Below are positions 10,416 through 20,207 of a DNA stretch of 32,925 nucleotides, one piece after another (within the stretch, counting starts at the first letter, position 1; every line of letters starts with the position of its first letter). Source of the DNA: Candidatus Tharpella aukensis (GTDB lineage: Bacteria > Desulfobacterota > Anaeroferrophillalia > Anaeroferrophillales > Tharpellaceae). The notes beneath the pieces are model-generated. The model was not told the origin of the DNA, searched no databases, and saw only the letters and a program-made list of their open reading frames with translations. The translations under genes were made by a program, and so were the position numbers. The DNA lies in assembly GCA_021163445.1 (NCBI GenBank), contig JAGGWR010000126.1, forward strand, positions 1 to 32,925. Reading direction: 5' to 3'.

Positions 10416-11185
10416 ACGCCCCGTTTAGATTCTTTGATAAAATTGATCAAATGTACGACCTCAGGAATGTTTTCGACTTCATTTTCAACCCTCTCAATGG
10501 CTTTTACCAGCGAAAGTCCAGTTGTGCGAAAAATAATACGAAAGGCTTGGTTAATGGTTTTTATAGTCTCTTTGCTGAATTTATGTCGCTTTAAACCCTC
10601 ATTGTTAAGCCCGTAGAGTTTTGTATGGTTGCCATTGGCCAGAACATAAGGCGGAATATCCTGCGACACTCCGGATGCGCCGCCGATAAAGGAGTAAGCT
10701 CCGATCCGACAAAATTGATGAATGGCACTCAATCCACCGATAATCGCGTGATCTCCAACCTCGCTGTGACCACCAAATGTGGCTCCGTTGGAGAGAATGA
10801 TATGGTCGCCAAATCGACAGTCGTGAGCTATATGGGAGTAGGCCATAATAAAGTTGTGTGAGCCGATGCTCGTACAACCACCGCCGTGCGCAGTTCCCCG
10901 ACTGATGGTCGCATACTCCCGAACTATGGTTTGGTCACCGATGATAAGCTCCGACCGGCCTTCCTGGTGTTTGAGATCCTGCGGATCCGTGCCGACCAGG
11001 GCGTAAGGGTAGATGCGGCAAGATGCACCGATAGTGGTTTTGCCTTTGATTGTGGCATGATGGTCAATAATCGTGCCGCTGCCAATCCGAACATCTCCCT
11101 CAATAACGGCATAGGCTCCGATAGTTGCATCATCAGCGATGCGAGCCTGATCCGAAAGTATGGCGGTTGAATGAATTGTTGACAT
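10400..11185 (-). CDS. lpxA: UDP-N-acetylglucosamine acyltransferase
   Basis: STIHSTAILSDQARIADDATIGAYAVIEGDVRIGSG hexapeptide repeats; SRGTAHGGGCTSIGSHNFIMAYSHIAHDC. Confidence 0.97.
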   Translation of the reverse strand: MSTIHSTAILSDQARIADDATIGAYAVIEGDVRIGSGTIIDHHATIKGKTTIGASCRIYPYALVGTDPQDLKHQEGRSELIIGDQTIVREYATISRGTAHGGGCTSIGSHNFIMAYSHIAHDCRFGDHIILSNGATFGGHSEVGDHAIIGGLSAIHQFCRIGAYSFIGGASGVSQDIPPYVLANGNHTKLYGLNNEGLKRHKFSKETIKTINQAFRIIFRTTGLSLVKAIERVENEVENIPEVVHLINFIKESKRGVCRRK

Positions 11186-11186
11186 T

Positions 11187-11639
11187 TTAGTTTCCTACAC
11201 TGGCCATCATTTCTGCTTCACAAACCAGAGTTCCATCGACCTCAGCCCGGCCCGCGAATTTCCAGATATTGCGGCGTTGGTTGATCAGTTTCATGGTCAT
11301 AATTAAAGTATCACCCGGTTGTACCGGTTTTCGGAAACGGGCTTTGTCGATACTCATGAAAAATACTTTGACATCCGGATCTTCAGCCACTTTAAGATTT
11401 AACGATTCCAGGGCATAAATACCACCGGTCTGGGCCAGGGCTTCGATAATTAAAACCCCGGGCATGACTGGAAACGAGGGGAAATGACCAGCAAAAAAAG
11501 GTTCGTTAATGGTTACATTTTTACATCCAACAATGCTGCTGCCCGGAGTTATTTCAATGATTTTATCAACCAGGAGAAAAGGGTAGCGATGCGGTAGATA
11601 GCGCATGATCTGCTGGATATCCAATCGTGGAGATGTCAT
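11187..11639 (-). CDS. fabZ: 3-hydroxyacyl-ACP dehydratase FabZ
   Basis: MTSPRLDIQQIMRYLPHRYPFLLVDKIIEI...NEPFFAGHFPSFPVMPGVLIIEALAQTGG; start set at 11639 rather than ORF-track 11693. Confidence 0.96.
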   Translation of the reverse strand: MTSPRLDIQQIMRYLPHRYPFLLVDKIIEITPGSSIVGCKNVTINEPFFAGHFPSFPVMPGVLIIEALAQTGGIYALESLNLKVAEDPDVKVFFMSIDKARFRKPVQPGDTLIMTMKLINQRRNIWKFAGRAEVDGTLVCEAEMMASVGN

Positions 11640-11652
11640 TTTACAGGCCTGA

Positions 11653-12201
11653 TTATTTTTTTGTTTTCTGGTTGTTTTCGACCCACTTATCATAAGCTTT
11701 GATCAGCGCATCGGTAACATCATTAGCTTCGGCCGCATAGATGATACCGCCTCGTTTTTCCAGGAGGAGCTGATAATTTCCTGCTTTAGCGAATTCATCG
11801 GTTACAACTTCCAGTTCTTTTAGCATTTTTTTGAGGAATTCACCTTCAAGACTCTTCATATCTTTTTCGGAATCAGAAACAAAGAGTTTGAAATCGCGTA
11901 CCATTTTTTGATAAGTGCTCTCTTTTTCTTTGCGTTTTTCAGGGCTTAACATCATTCCCTGGCGTTCAAGCTCTTCTTTAAGAGTTGAAACTTCAGCCTG
12001 TTTTTTCTGCAGTTCAGTCCGTAGCTCTTCCTGTTTGGCTTGCATTTTACCTTTGGCGATTTCACCCTGGGCAGAAAGTGCCATGACTTTTTGCAGGTCA
12101 ATGTAGCCAAACTTAAACCCTTGCTCTGCTGCCTGTGCAGAGGTAAGGCTCATAATCAACATGCCCATTGCGATGACAGTAAATACTAGATACTTTTTCA
12201 T
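11653..12201 (-). CDS. skp: OmpH/Skp family periplasmic chaperone
   Basis: Signal peptide MKKYLVFTVIAMGMLIMSLTSAQAAE then FKFGYIDLQKVMALSAQGEIAKGKMQAKQEELRTELQKKQAEV; between bamA and fabZ. Confidence 0.92.
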   Translation of the reverse strand: MKKYLVFTVIAMGMLIMSLTSAQAAEQGFKFGYIDLQKVMALSAQGEIAKGKMQAKQEELRTELQKKQAEVSTLKEELERQGMMLSPEKRKEKESTYQKMVRDFKLFVSDSEKDMKSLEGEFLKKMLKELEVVTDEFAKAGNYQLLLEKRGGIIYAAEANDVTDALIKAYDKWVENNQKTKK

Positions 12202-12256
12202 TTTTTACTCCTTAAGTTAAAATTTATGGTTGGCAGATAATAGTTCAATTCTTTTT

Positions 12257-12386
12257 GTAACTATTCAGCTAACCCGTAAATTCAGGGTACACAATCCCGA
12301 TTTCCTTCGGAGAATCAGATTATGTCCCCAGAATTTACTGAAATCCATCAATAATAGATGCTTTTCTACTTACGCCGAATAGTTAC
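12257..12386. repeat. REP/MITE-like repeat, family 2 copy B (inverted relative to A)
   Basis: GTAACTATTCAGC...GCCGAATAGTTAC; about 2 mismatches over the first ~97 nt when aligned to the reverse complement of 7284-7412. Confidence 0.92.
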
Positions 12387-12394
12387 TTCTTTTT

Positions 12395-12406
12395 TAACTA
12401 TTCAGC
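12395..12406. repeat. Solo terminal repeat TAACTATTCAGC next to copy B
   Basis: Third copy of the family-2 end sequence, directly before the bamA stop codon (12408-12410). Confidence 0.6.
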
Positions 12407-12407
12407 T

Positions 12408-14726
12408 TTAAAAGAAAGTGCCGACTGAAAAATCCCAGACATTATCTTCTTCATCATCTTCCGGACTCAGGTTAAAGCCCCACTCAATCCGCAAGGGACC
12501 CATCGGCGATTTCCAGCGGACTCCAAAACCGACGCTGTGGCGCAGGTCAAAACTCAAATTCTCATCATCATTAAAGGCTTTACCTGCGTCATAGAAGATA
12601 ACCCCTTTAAGACCCATATTATCAATCAGCGAAAAGATCCACTCGGCACTTAAGATCAGCTCCTTGGTGCCGCCGATGACATCGCCGTTCTCATCTTCCG
12701 GTCCGGCTTCGCCAAAATCAAAACCGCGCACGGTTTTTAGTCCGCCGACGTAGAAGCGTTCATAGAGTGGCAGATTCTGACCACCGTAACCATCGGCGTA
12801 ACTCACACGTCCCCAGAGATGAAAGGCGCTCTCCCACTTGAAAGGATAGAACTTGTGACCTTCAAGGATGGCTTTGTAAAAATCGTTGTCAAAGCCTAAA
12901 GGACCGCCAGCAAAAACCACGGTTCCCTTGAGTTTATACCCCCGGGTTGGGAAAAGATAGTTGTCACGCTTGTCCCGGGTTATAGAAAAATAGACCTGGC
13001 TGGTGGTTGAAGTTCCATATTCGTCTAGGATATAGTCGGACGCGCTCGGGCTGATATTGTCAATCTTGACTTTTTCCCAGCGGTAACCGGCCGACCAACT
13101 GGTATATTCATCGATCGGTTTGCCGACGCTGACCCGAAATCCCTGCTGGACGGTGTCATAGGCATCATATTCATACTCTTCATTATAAATATTGAGACCG
13201 GCACTCATGTCCATGTCAAGAAAATAGGGGTCGGTCAAGCCGATATTGTAGAACTGTCGCGCCCCGGAAAGTTCAACGTTGAAGGTCGCATCAAGACCTT
13301 TACCGAGCCAGTTAGTCTGCGAGATATTGGCCACCCCGATAATACTGTCGACCGTGCTGTAACCGAGCCCGACACTGAAGGCTCCGGTCGATCCTTCAAC
13401 GACTTTTACGTTAACATCAATGGTTTCATCGTCGTTCTGGATGGTCTGGATATCAGCTTCTGAAAAGAACTGGGTGTTGTTGAGCCGCTCTCGGCTTCGT
13501 TTAAGGGCTGATCCGCTGAAAAGATCACCTTCGGAGAACCTGAGTTCACGGCGAATGACCTTATCCCTGGTTTTGGTGTTGCCGGCGATATTGATGCGGC
13601 CGAAGAGAAACTTGGTGCCTCGGTTGATATGGTAAGAGACATCAATTGTCCGTTTTTTTGGGTCTATCTTGGTGCGTGGATCAATGTCAACATAGGCATG
13701 ACCGCGGTCGGCGTAAAAATTGGAGAGGGTTTCAATGTCATTTTGCAGTTTGAGATTGCTGAAGGTTTCGCCGGGTTTTCCCTGGAGAACTCTGAGCAGG
13801 TTGTCGGTCATCTCGGGTTTGCTTTCAGGGTCAACGACTTCAACTTCTCCCATCGTGAAGACTTCGCCCTCTTCGATATCGTAATCAAGGTAGATCCATT
13901 TGCGGTTGTCGTCAAGGGTGATTTTGGCTTTGCTGATTCGAACCTGAACATAGCCTTCACTTAGATAGAATGATTTGAGCAGTTTGGCATCGTTACTGAG
14001 TTGGTCTTTTTTTAGAATCCCGGCGTCAGTGATCCAGCTTAGGAAAAAACTATAGGTTTTGGTCTGTAGTTTACGTCGTAAAGTCCACGATCTAAAGTTC
14101 TCATTGCCATGAAAATTAATCTTTTTGACGTAACATTTCGGCCCTTCATCGACGATGAAAATGACCTGGATGCGGCTCTTGCCCGCTCTTACCGTTTTAG
14201 TCTTAATCCGAACCGAATAGAAGCCCTCCTCTTGATAGAAAGACTTCATTTTTTCAAGGCTCTCCTGGAGGCGTTCTTCATTGAGAATATTAAATGTATG
14301 TAACGTGATCTCTTTTAGTAAGTCTTTGCGTTTTACCTTTTTATTACCTTTGATAACGATTGCACTGATAGTTGGTTTTTCAACAACAATGATCGCGACT
14401 TCAATCCCATCTCTGACTGCGGCCAGGTTGATCATCAAGTTATCGAAAAAGCCTAAGCTGAAAAGAGCCTTGAGATCCTGGTCCAGAGTGGTTGTTGAAA
14501 GCGTTTCGCCGACTTTGGTTTTCATCTTGTCGGTGATCGTATCTTTAGTAACCTTCTGGTTGCCAAGAACAACAATCTCGATAACTGTTTTTCCCTCGAA
14601 GCTTTCCTCTTCGGCCCAGGTTAGCTCCGGGCTGCAAAAGAAGAGAAGAGCCGACAGAGTCCACAGGAGTAAGCTTGTCAGCAAGAGGCGGCAAATTTTT
14701 TGTTGATAATTAGGGGTGTATATCAT
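12408..14726 (-). CDS. bamA: Outer membrane protein assembly factor BamA
   Basis: POTRA repeats (IEIVVLGNQKVTKDTITDKMKTKVGE; FLFGRINIAGNTKTRDKVIRRELRFSEGDLF), barrel with GGLKTVRGFDFGEAGP and terminal FSVGTFF. Confidence 0.97.
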   Translation of the reverse strand: MIYTPNYQQKICRLLLTSLLLWTLSALLFFCSPELTWAEEESFEGKTVIEIVVLGNQKVTKDTITDKMKTKVGETLSTTTLDQDLKALFSLGFFDNLMINLAAVRDGIEVAIIVVEKPTISAIVIKGNKKVKRKDLLKEITLHTFNILNEERLQESLEKMKSFYQEEGFYSVRIKTKTVRAGKSRIQVIFIVDEGPKCYVKKINFHGNENFRSWTLRRKLQTKTYSFFLSWITDAGILKKDQLSNDAKLLKSFYLSEGYVQVRISKAKITLDDNRKWIYLDYDIEEGEVFTMGEVEVVDPESKPEMTDNLLRVLQGKPGETFSNLKLQNDIETLSNFYADRGHAYVDIDPRTKIDPKKRTIDVSYHINRGTKFLFGRINIAGNTKTRDKVIRRELRFSEGDLFSGSALKRSRERLNNTQFFSEADIQTIQNDDETIDVNVKVVEGSTGAFSVGLGYSTVDSIIGVANISQTNWLGKGLDATFNVELSGARQFYNIGLTDPYFLDMDMSAGLNIYNEEYEYDAYDTVQQGFRVSVGKPIDEYTSWSAGYRWEKVKIDNISPSASDYILDEYGTSTTSQVYFSITRDKRDNYLFPTRGYKLKGTVVFAGGPLGFDNDFYKAILEGHKFYPFKWESAFHLWGRVSYADGYGGQNLPLYERFYVGGLKTVRGFDFGEAGPEDENGDVIGGTKELILSAEWIFSLIDNMGLKGVIFYDAGKAFNDDENLSFDLRHSVGFGVRWKSPMGPLRIEWGFNLSPEDDEEDNVWDFSVGTFF

Positions 14727-14746
14727 TTATGTTAAAATGTATTATT

Positions 14747-14891
14747 TAGTGCCTGACCAAAATCCGCCAATTTCCCCGATTGCTGCGTTAGGCTCAAATT
14801 TTAATCCTCGGAATACTTAGTGTATACCTGTGGTTAAAATCTTAACCTGTCTTGCACTCAAGAAAATTGTCAGGTTTTCGGTCCAGCACTA
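14747..14891. repeat. MITE-like palindromic repeat, family 3 copy E
   Basis: TA-GTGCCTGACCAAAATCC...GGTTTTCGGTCCAGCAC-TA; inverted homologue at 22530-22674. Confidence 0.88.
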
Positions 14892-14911
14892 TTTACTGAA
14901 AAAGTTAAAAT

Positions 14912-15580
14912 TTAGGCTTCTGTAATCAATCCGTTTTCGATGAAGATAGTGCGATCCATCTGGGCCGCCAGGCGTTGACTGTGGGTCACTAGCAACAACG
15001 TGGTGTTGTCTTCCTGGTTGCACTCCATCAGCAGGTTGACAATTTCATCGCTGGTTCCGGCGTCAAGATTGCCGGTTGGTTCATCAGCCAGAACCGCTTT
15101 AGGCCGCATGATCAAGGCTCGGGCCAAGGCCACCCGCTGTTGTTCTCCTCCGGAAAGTTCTCCGGGTTTGTGCTTCAGACGTTCTGCAAGCCCAACTTTT
15201 TCCAGGAGCCGGGTGGCCATTTTTTTGGCTTCGGAGATCGACATATAGTTGATCAGAGCCGGGGTCATGACGTTTTCCAGAGCACTGAATTCCGGAAGTA
15301 GGTGATGGAACTGAAAGACAAAGCCTAGGCTTAAGTTGCGCCATTTCGCAAGCTCTTTTTCGGAGCGGGAAAAGATATCCACGCCGGAGAAACTGATGCG
15401 GCCGCTGGTTGGTTTGTCAAGTGAACCAATAATCTGCAATAATGTGCTTTTCCCGGTACCCGATTCTCCACAGATAGCGATTCGTTCCCCGGCTTCAATT
15501 AAAAAATCAATCCCTTTTAAAACAGAAATCTCTCGTTTGTCGAGAAAAAAACTCTTTTTCAGGGCTTCCACCTTAATCAT
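14912..15580 (-). CDS. lolD: Lipoprotein-releasing ABC transporter ATP-binding protein
   Basis: ICGESGTGKSTLLQIIGSLDKPTSGRISFSG; LSGGEQQRVALARALIMRPKAVLADEPTGNLDAGT; next to LolC/E permease. Confidence 0.95.
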   Translation of the reverse strand: MIKVEALKKSFFLDKREISVLKGIDFLIEAGERIAICGESGTGKSTLLQIIGSLDKPTSGRISFSGVDIFSRSEKELAKWRNLSLGFVFQFHHLLPEFSALENVMTPALINYMSISEAKKMATRLLEKVGLAERLKHKPGELSGGEQQRVALARALIMRPKAVLADEPTGNLDAGTSDEIVNLLMECNQEDNTTLLLVTHSQRLAAQMDRTIFIENGLITEA

Positions 15581-15618
15581 GATTGCTTCCCACTATAACC
15601 TTTAAGCATTCCGGTTTC

Positions 15619-16851
15619 CTATTCGTAGCGCAATGCTTCAGCCGGGAGCAGGCGAGAAGCGCGATAAGATGGATAGAGGGTTGCGACAAAGGAGAGGGCC
15701 AGAGATAAACTTGCGGTTGCAATCAGATGGAACATTTGCAGGTCTACCGGCAGGGAGGTTTCAAAGTAGTAGACATCACCCGGTAGGGTGATAAAGTCAT
15801 ATCGTTTAAGGATTTCACAGAGGATCAGAGAACCGAGCAGACCCAGGAAGGTTCCGGTAAAACCGATAATCATACCCTCCCAGATAAAGACTCGCATTAC
15901 GCGCAGGGCCGAGAGACCCATAGTCTTAAGTATGGCGATTTCCTTATGTTTTTCCATGACCACCATGATCAGGGTTGAGATGATATTAAAAGCAGCTACC
16001 ATAATAATTAGTGCCAAGATGATAAACATGGTGATTCGTTCAAGTTTAAGGGCGGAAAAAAGGTTGCGGTTCATGCTGATCCAGTCGCGAGCCCAGTAGG
16101 GATAGGGTAATTTTTGCCGAATTTTTTCGGCGACGGCTCCAGACTCATAGAGTTTCTCGATTTCGACGGCGATACCGGAGACTTGACCGGGCAGGGCGAA
16201 AAATCTTTGCGCGGCTGCCAGAGTCGTATAGGCCAGAGCCGAGTCATATTGATACATTCCCGAGGTATAGGTGCCGACAACCGTAAAACGTTGCATTCTG
16301 GGCACCAGACCTAATGGTGTTGGCGTACCGCTGGGGGCGACTAAGCGTAAATTTGAGCCCGGTTTGACGCCAAGGTTTTTGGCCAGTTCACTGCCTAGGA
16401 TAATCTCCGGAGCTAAGTTCTGTTTTTCATCACGAGCCGAGAAAAAGTGTCCGTCAACCAGCATTCCTTCAAGTTTTTTACGTAAAGGGTCGTGATTTTG
16501 ATCAATCCCGCGAATACCGGCGCCATTGACCTGGCGTCCGCGTGTCAGCATCGCCTGATTAAGGATAAAGGGTGCTGCTTCTATAACTTCATCAATTTCG
16601 CCGATGGTTGCAGTCAGCTCCTGATAGTTGCTGATACCGCCACCATATTTCATGACCATGATGTGGGCCGTATTGCCGAGAATCTTTTTCTTCAACTCTT
16701 TTTCAAAACCGCTCATTACCGCAATGACTACGACCAGAGCCATAACTCCAAGGGCAATTCCCATGATAGAGATCATGGAGATCAAAGATATGAAAACCTG
16801 TTTACGCCGTCCCAGCAGGTGACGTAGTGCAATAAATAGTTCAAACCGCAA
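15619..16851 (-). CDS. Lipoprotein-releasing ABC transporter permease (LolC/LolE family)
   Basis: MRFELFIALRHLLGRRKQVFISLISMISIMGIALGVMALVVVIAVMSGFEKELKKKILG; C-terminal FtsX-like TM region. Confidence 0.94.
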   Translation of the reverse strand: MRFELFIALRHLLGRRKQVFISLISMISIMGIALGVMALVVVIAVMSGFEKELKKKILGNTAHIMVMKYGGGISNYQELTATIGEIDEVIEAAPFILNQAMLTRGRQVNGAGIRGIDQNHDPLRKKLEGMLVDGHFFSARDEKQNLAPEIILGSELAKNLGVKPGSNLRLVAPSGTPTPLGLVPRMQRFTVVGTYTSGMYQYDSALAYTTLAAAQRFFALPGQVSGIAVEIEKLYESGAVAEKIRQKLPYPYWARDWISMNRNLFSALKLERITMFIILALIIMVAAFNIISTLIMVVMEKHKEIAILKTMGLSALRVMRVFIWEGMIIGFTGTFLGLLGSLILCEILKRYDFITLPGDVYYFETSLPVDLQMFHLIATASLSLALSFVATLYPSYRASRLLPAEALRYE

Positions 16852-16862
16852 AGTGATAGCCT

Positions 16863-18356
16863 TTACTGTTCCGGTTTGAGAAGCGGAAAGAGGATGACGT
16901 CGCGGATTGAAGCGGCATCAGTAAAGAGCATGACCAAGCGGTCGATACCGATACCTTCACCGGCGGTTGGCGGGAGGCCGTATTCGAGAGCACGCAGATA
17001 GTCGGCATCAAACTGGTGGGCCTCCTGATCGCCTGCGGCTTTCTCTTTAAGCTGTTGATCGAAGCGCTCTCTTTGATCCAGTGGATCGTTAAGCTCGGAA
17101 AAAGCATTAGCCATTTCGCGACCGGCGATGAAAAGTTCAAAGCGATCAGTTACTTCCGGGTTGGTGTCATTTCTGCGCGAAAGAGGGGAGATGGCAACCG
17201 GATAATCGGTAATAAAGGTCGGCTGGATAAGTTGCGCCTCAACCTTTTCGTCGAACAGTTTCATCAGACATTTACCGTAACATTCTCTTTCCTGGGGGGC
17301 TATTTCAAGTCCGATTTCATCGATAACTTCGAGTACGGTCTCTCGCGTTTGGAGCCGTGAAGCATCAATTCCGGCATATTTTTCAATAGATTCAATGACC
17401 GTTAAATGATCCCACGGCGGGGTGAAGTTTATCTCCTGGCCTTGATAAACGAGAGAGTCGCTGTTGTTCAGGCTGCGACAAATAAGGACAAAAAGTTCTT
17501 CGGTTATGCTCATTAGGTCAAGATAGGTGGCATAGGCCTGGTAGAATTCAATCATCGTGAATTCCGGGTTATGTTTTATCGAAATACCTTCATTGCGAAA
17601 GTTGCGGTTAATTTCGAAAACCCTTTCAAAACCACCGACTACCAGTCGCTTGAGATATAATTCAGGCGCAATACGAAGATTTAAATCAAGGTTTAAAGCA
17701 TTGTGGTGGGTGGTAAAAGGGCGGGCGGTTGCGCCGCCGGCAACCGCTTGCATCATCGGTGTTTCAACTTCAAGAAAATCTTTTTCTTTAAAGAAATCTC
17801 TGATAATATCGATAATCCTGGTTCTTTTGACAAATGTCTCCCTGACCTCCTGATTGACGATCAGGTCGACATAGCGCTGGCGGTAGCGGGTTTCGATATC
17901 TTTTAAGCCGTGCCATTTTTCTGGTAAGGGACGTAGTGATTTGGTCAGCATCTGGATGCTGGTCGCCTGAATTGTGAGTTCACCGGTACGCGTTTTGAAC
18001 ATAGTGCCGCAGATTCCAATCGTATCGCCGATGTCAACAAGTTTGAAAATTTTAAAATTTTCTTCCCCGATCAGATTCTTGCGGATATAGGCCTGAATTT
18101 TACCGCTGCGATCTTGAATGTGAGCAAAGGCGGCTTTGCCAAAATGTCGCAAAGAGACAATGCGTCCGGCAACGGTCGCCGGCGGAGCACTCTCTGCGAG
18201 AGTTTCGGGTTCTTGTTCGCTATACTCTTTGAGCACGGCCGCCGCCGTAGTTGATGGCGTGAAATTGTTGGCGAAAGGGTTGACCCCCAACTCCTTAAGT
18301 TGTTCAAGTTTAGTTATGCGCTGTTGGCGCAAACTGTTTTCGCTTTCTTGATTCAT
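16863..18356 (-). CDS. lysS: Lysyl-tRNA synthetase (class II)
   Basis: VAGRIVSLRHFGKAAFAHIQDRSGKIQAYI OB fold; motif 2 RNFRNEGISIKHNPEFTMIEFYQAYATY; motif 3 YGLPPTAGEGIGIDRLVMLFTDAASIRDVILFPLLKPEQ. Confidence 0.98.
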   Translation of the reverse strand: MNQESENSLRQQRITKLEQLKELGVNPFANNFTPSTTAAAVLKEYSEQEPETLAESAPPATVAGRIVSLRHFGKAAFAHIQDRSGKIQAYIRKNLIGEENFKIFKLVDIGDTIGICGTMFKTRTGELTIQATSIQMLTKSLRPLPEKWHGLKDIETRYRQRYVDLIVNQEVRETFVKRTRIIDIIRDFFKEKDFLEVETPMMQAVAGGATARPFTTHHNALNLDLNLRIAPELYLKRLVVGGFERVFEINRNFRNEGISIKHNPEFTMIEFYQAYATYLDLMSITEELFVLICRSLNNSDSLVYQGQEINFTPPWDHLTVIESIEKYAGIDASRLQTRETVLEVIDEIGLEIAPQERECYGKCLMKLFDEKVEAQLIQPTFITDYPVAISPLSRRNDTNPEVTDRFELFIAGREMANAFSELNDPLDQRERFDQQLKEKAAGDQEAHQFDADYLRALEYGLPPTAGEGIGIDRLVMLFTDAASIRDVILFPLLKPEQ

Positions 18357-18394
18357 CTTTGTAAAACACCTTCAATCAAATATTGTTTTGTTAA

Positions 18395-19207
18395 TTAATA
18401 ACGGTTTTCGGTAAGAATTTTTAACTCTGTAGTGGCGCGATCCGCAAAATTACCGACAGATTGTAGTTCCAGCACTTGTCTAAAAGCTATTATTGCCGCA
18501 GAATTGTTGTGTCGGGCTTTTTCGACTTCCCCAAGGTGGAGCCAGGCGCCGGGATGTTCAGGGGATAAATGGCAGGCTATTTCTGCTTCCTGGGCGGCCA
18601 AATCAAATTTTTTCAGGCTTAAATAGAGTAAACTGAGCTCGTAACGTGGAGGGAAATAGTCCGGTTCGAGCCTTGTTGCCTTAAGGTAGCATGTTTGTGC
18701 CTGTTCATTTTTATTTTGTAGCTGGTAGAGTTTGCCAAGGTTAAAATAGGCCTTTTCCGGAGTTGGATAGAGCTCGTTGTTACTGGCCTCTATGAACTCT
18801 GTTTCGGCCTCAGCTAAACGTTTTTGCTGCATATAGATACTACCCAAGGTGTTATGGGCTTCGCCATAGTCGGGGTCGAAGGTCAGGGATGCCTTGAGGT
18901 CTGTGATTGCATCTTCCGGTCTCTGTTCAATTAAAGCGACCAGTGCTTGAAGGTATAGAGTACGCTTGTCCTCAATTCCGGCTTCATTAATTTTTTGCAA
19001 ACCGGTTTTGACCAGAGCGTAGTCTCTGCCCGAGAACGCCGCCAGCAAATTATTATAGAATTTATTAGAGAGTTCGCGCTTTTCGGGCGGCGGCGCGTGA
19101 GAGCATCCCCATGTGCAGATAAGGCAAAAGAGAATAGTGTAAGTTATTCCGAATTTCACCATGTGACCGCAATGGGAACTTGCTGATTTTCTGATAATTG
19201 GTTGCAT
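18395..19207 (-). CDS. TPR-repeat lipoprotein (PilF/PilW-like)
   Basis: Hydrophobic N-terminus ending CTWGCSHAPPP (lipobox-like); repeated TPR motifs (YGEAHNTLGSIYMQQKRLAEAETEF, EKAYFNLGKLYQLQNKNEQAQTCYLKA). Confidence 0.78.
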   Translation of the reverse strand: MQPIIRKSASSHCGHMVKFGITYTILFCLICTWGCSHAPPPEKRELSNKFYNNLLAAFSGRDYALVKTGLQKINEAGIEDKRTLYLQALVALIEQRPEDAITDLKASLTFDPDYGEAHNTLGSIYMQQKRLAEAETEFIEASNNELYPTPEKAYFNLGKLYQLQNKNEQAQTCYLKATRLEPDYFPPRYELSLLYLSLKKFDLAAQEAEIACHLSPEHPGAWLHLGEVEKARHNNSAAIIAFRQVLELQSVGNFADRATTELKILTENRY

Positions 19208-19211
19208 ATCA

Positions 19212-19260
19212 ATAAAAAAATTAAGCCCTCGAACCTGCTTTGAAAGCTTATTTGAGGGCT
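19212..19260 (-). terminator. Minus-strand terminator downstream of the 19305-19988 gene
   Basis: Minus strand AGCCCTC...GAGGGCTTAATTTTTTT. Confidence 0.7.
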
Positions 19261-19280
19261 GTAGTTTAAAGAGGTGAGAG

Positions 19281-19303
19281 AGTGCTTTTTCGGTCGCGCA
19301 CTA
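19281..19303. repeat. Solo family-3 end (degenerate)
   Basis: AGTGCTTTTTCGGTCGCGCACTA resembles the GGTTTTCGGTCGTGCACTA end of family 3; directly precedes the 19305-19307 stop. Confidence 0.55.
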
Positions 19304-19304
19304 T

Positions 19305-19988
19305 TTAAGAGTTTGCAGCGTTCTTTAAACTAAGCAGGCGCTCTTGAGCCCAAGGTTTGAAAAAAGAGTTTTGCAGTAGTTGAATCATGTTTTCGTAGGT
19401 CGCAACAGCTTTTTCCGGTTGTCTGTTTTTCTCGTAACTGAGGCCCAAAAGAAGGTAGAGATCTTCGTTGATAAAGCTTTGTTCGGTCTGCATCCGTTCA
19501 AGTATTGAGATAGCCTCGGTATACTCTTTTTGCTGAAAATGAATAACTGCCAAGCCCAGGCGTTCAAGATCTCTAAGGTGACGGTCTGCAACTTTACTGT
19601 TGTTTTGGTAAATTTCCGTTGCGCCGCTGAGGTCGCCGGCCCGATACTTCCGGTTGGCACTCAAATAGCCGGCAACGGGTTGGGCAACTGTGTTTTTGTA
19701 TGATGAGAGAATGGTCTCCAGTTGCTGGCTGTTGCCAATTTCTGTTTCGGTTGGCTGATTGGCCAAAGTGATCAAAACTTGATTTAATAATTGCTGGGCC
19801 GATTGGTTGCGGTCGCTGGTATACCAGTATGCTCCCGTAGCTGTGGCGGCGACAGCTACTAGGATTACTGCAGCAATTGAAATAAGTTTCAGATGTTTTT
19901 TAATATAGTCAAGAGCCGTGTAGGTGGTTTTGATAAAGGCATCTGGTTCACGCAGTTCACGGCGTACGGATATTTTTCCCTTAGACAT
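19305..19988 (-). CDS. Membrane-anchored TPR-like protein
   Basis: One TM helix (LISIAAVILVAVAATATGAYWY) then helical repeats (EDLYLLLGLSYEKNRQPEKAVATYENMIQLL). Confidence 0.75.
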   Translation of the reverse strand: MSKGKISVRRELREPDAFIKTTYTALDYIKKHLKLISIAAVILVAVAATATGAYWYTSDRNQSAQQLLNQVLITLANQPTETEIGNSQQLETILSSYKNTVAQPVAGYLSANRKYRAGDLSGATEIYQNNSKVADRHLRDLERLGLAVIHFQQKEYTEAISILERMQTEQSFINEDLYLLLGLSYEKNRQPEKAVATYENMIQLLQNSFFKPWAQERLLSLKNAANS

Positions 19989-20207
19989 TTTAATTTCTTC
20001 CTTAAAAATTCAGGTGAGACGGTTCTGTTTTTGCGCATTGAATAGTAACCTTTCAGTACTTTTCAATTATGAAAAAACTTTAATAAAGTCCTGAAAAAGC
20101 TGATTTTTTCCAAAGTTGTGCTCCTTTAACACAAGAGCACAAATGAATCAATAAAAATCGCTTCGATTAGAGGTTATTTGTTGTTGTTGCTGAAGCTGTA
20201 AATCATT

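Noticed and set aside
13629-13964. Plus-strand ORF inside bamA
   Set aside because: Antisense shadow of POTRA-coding sequence.
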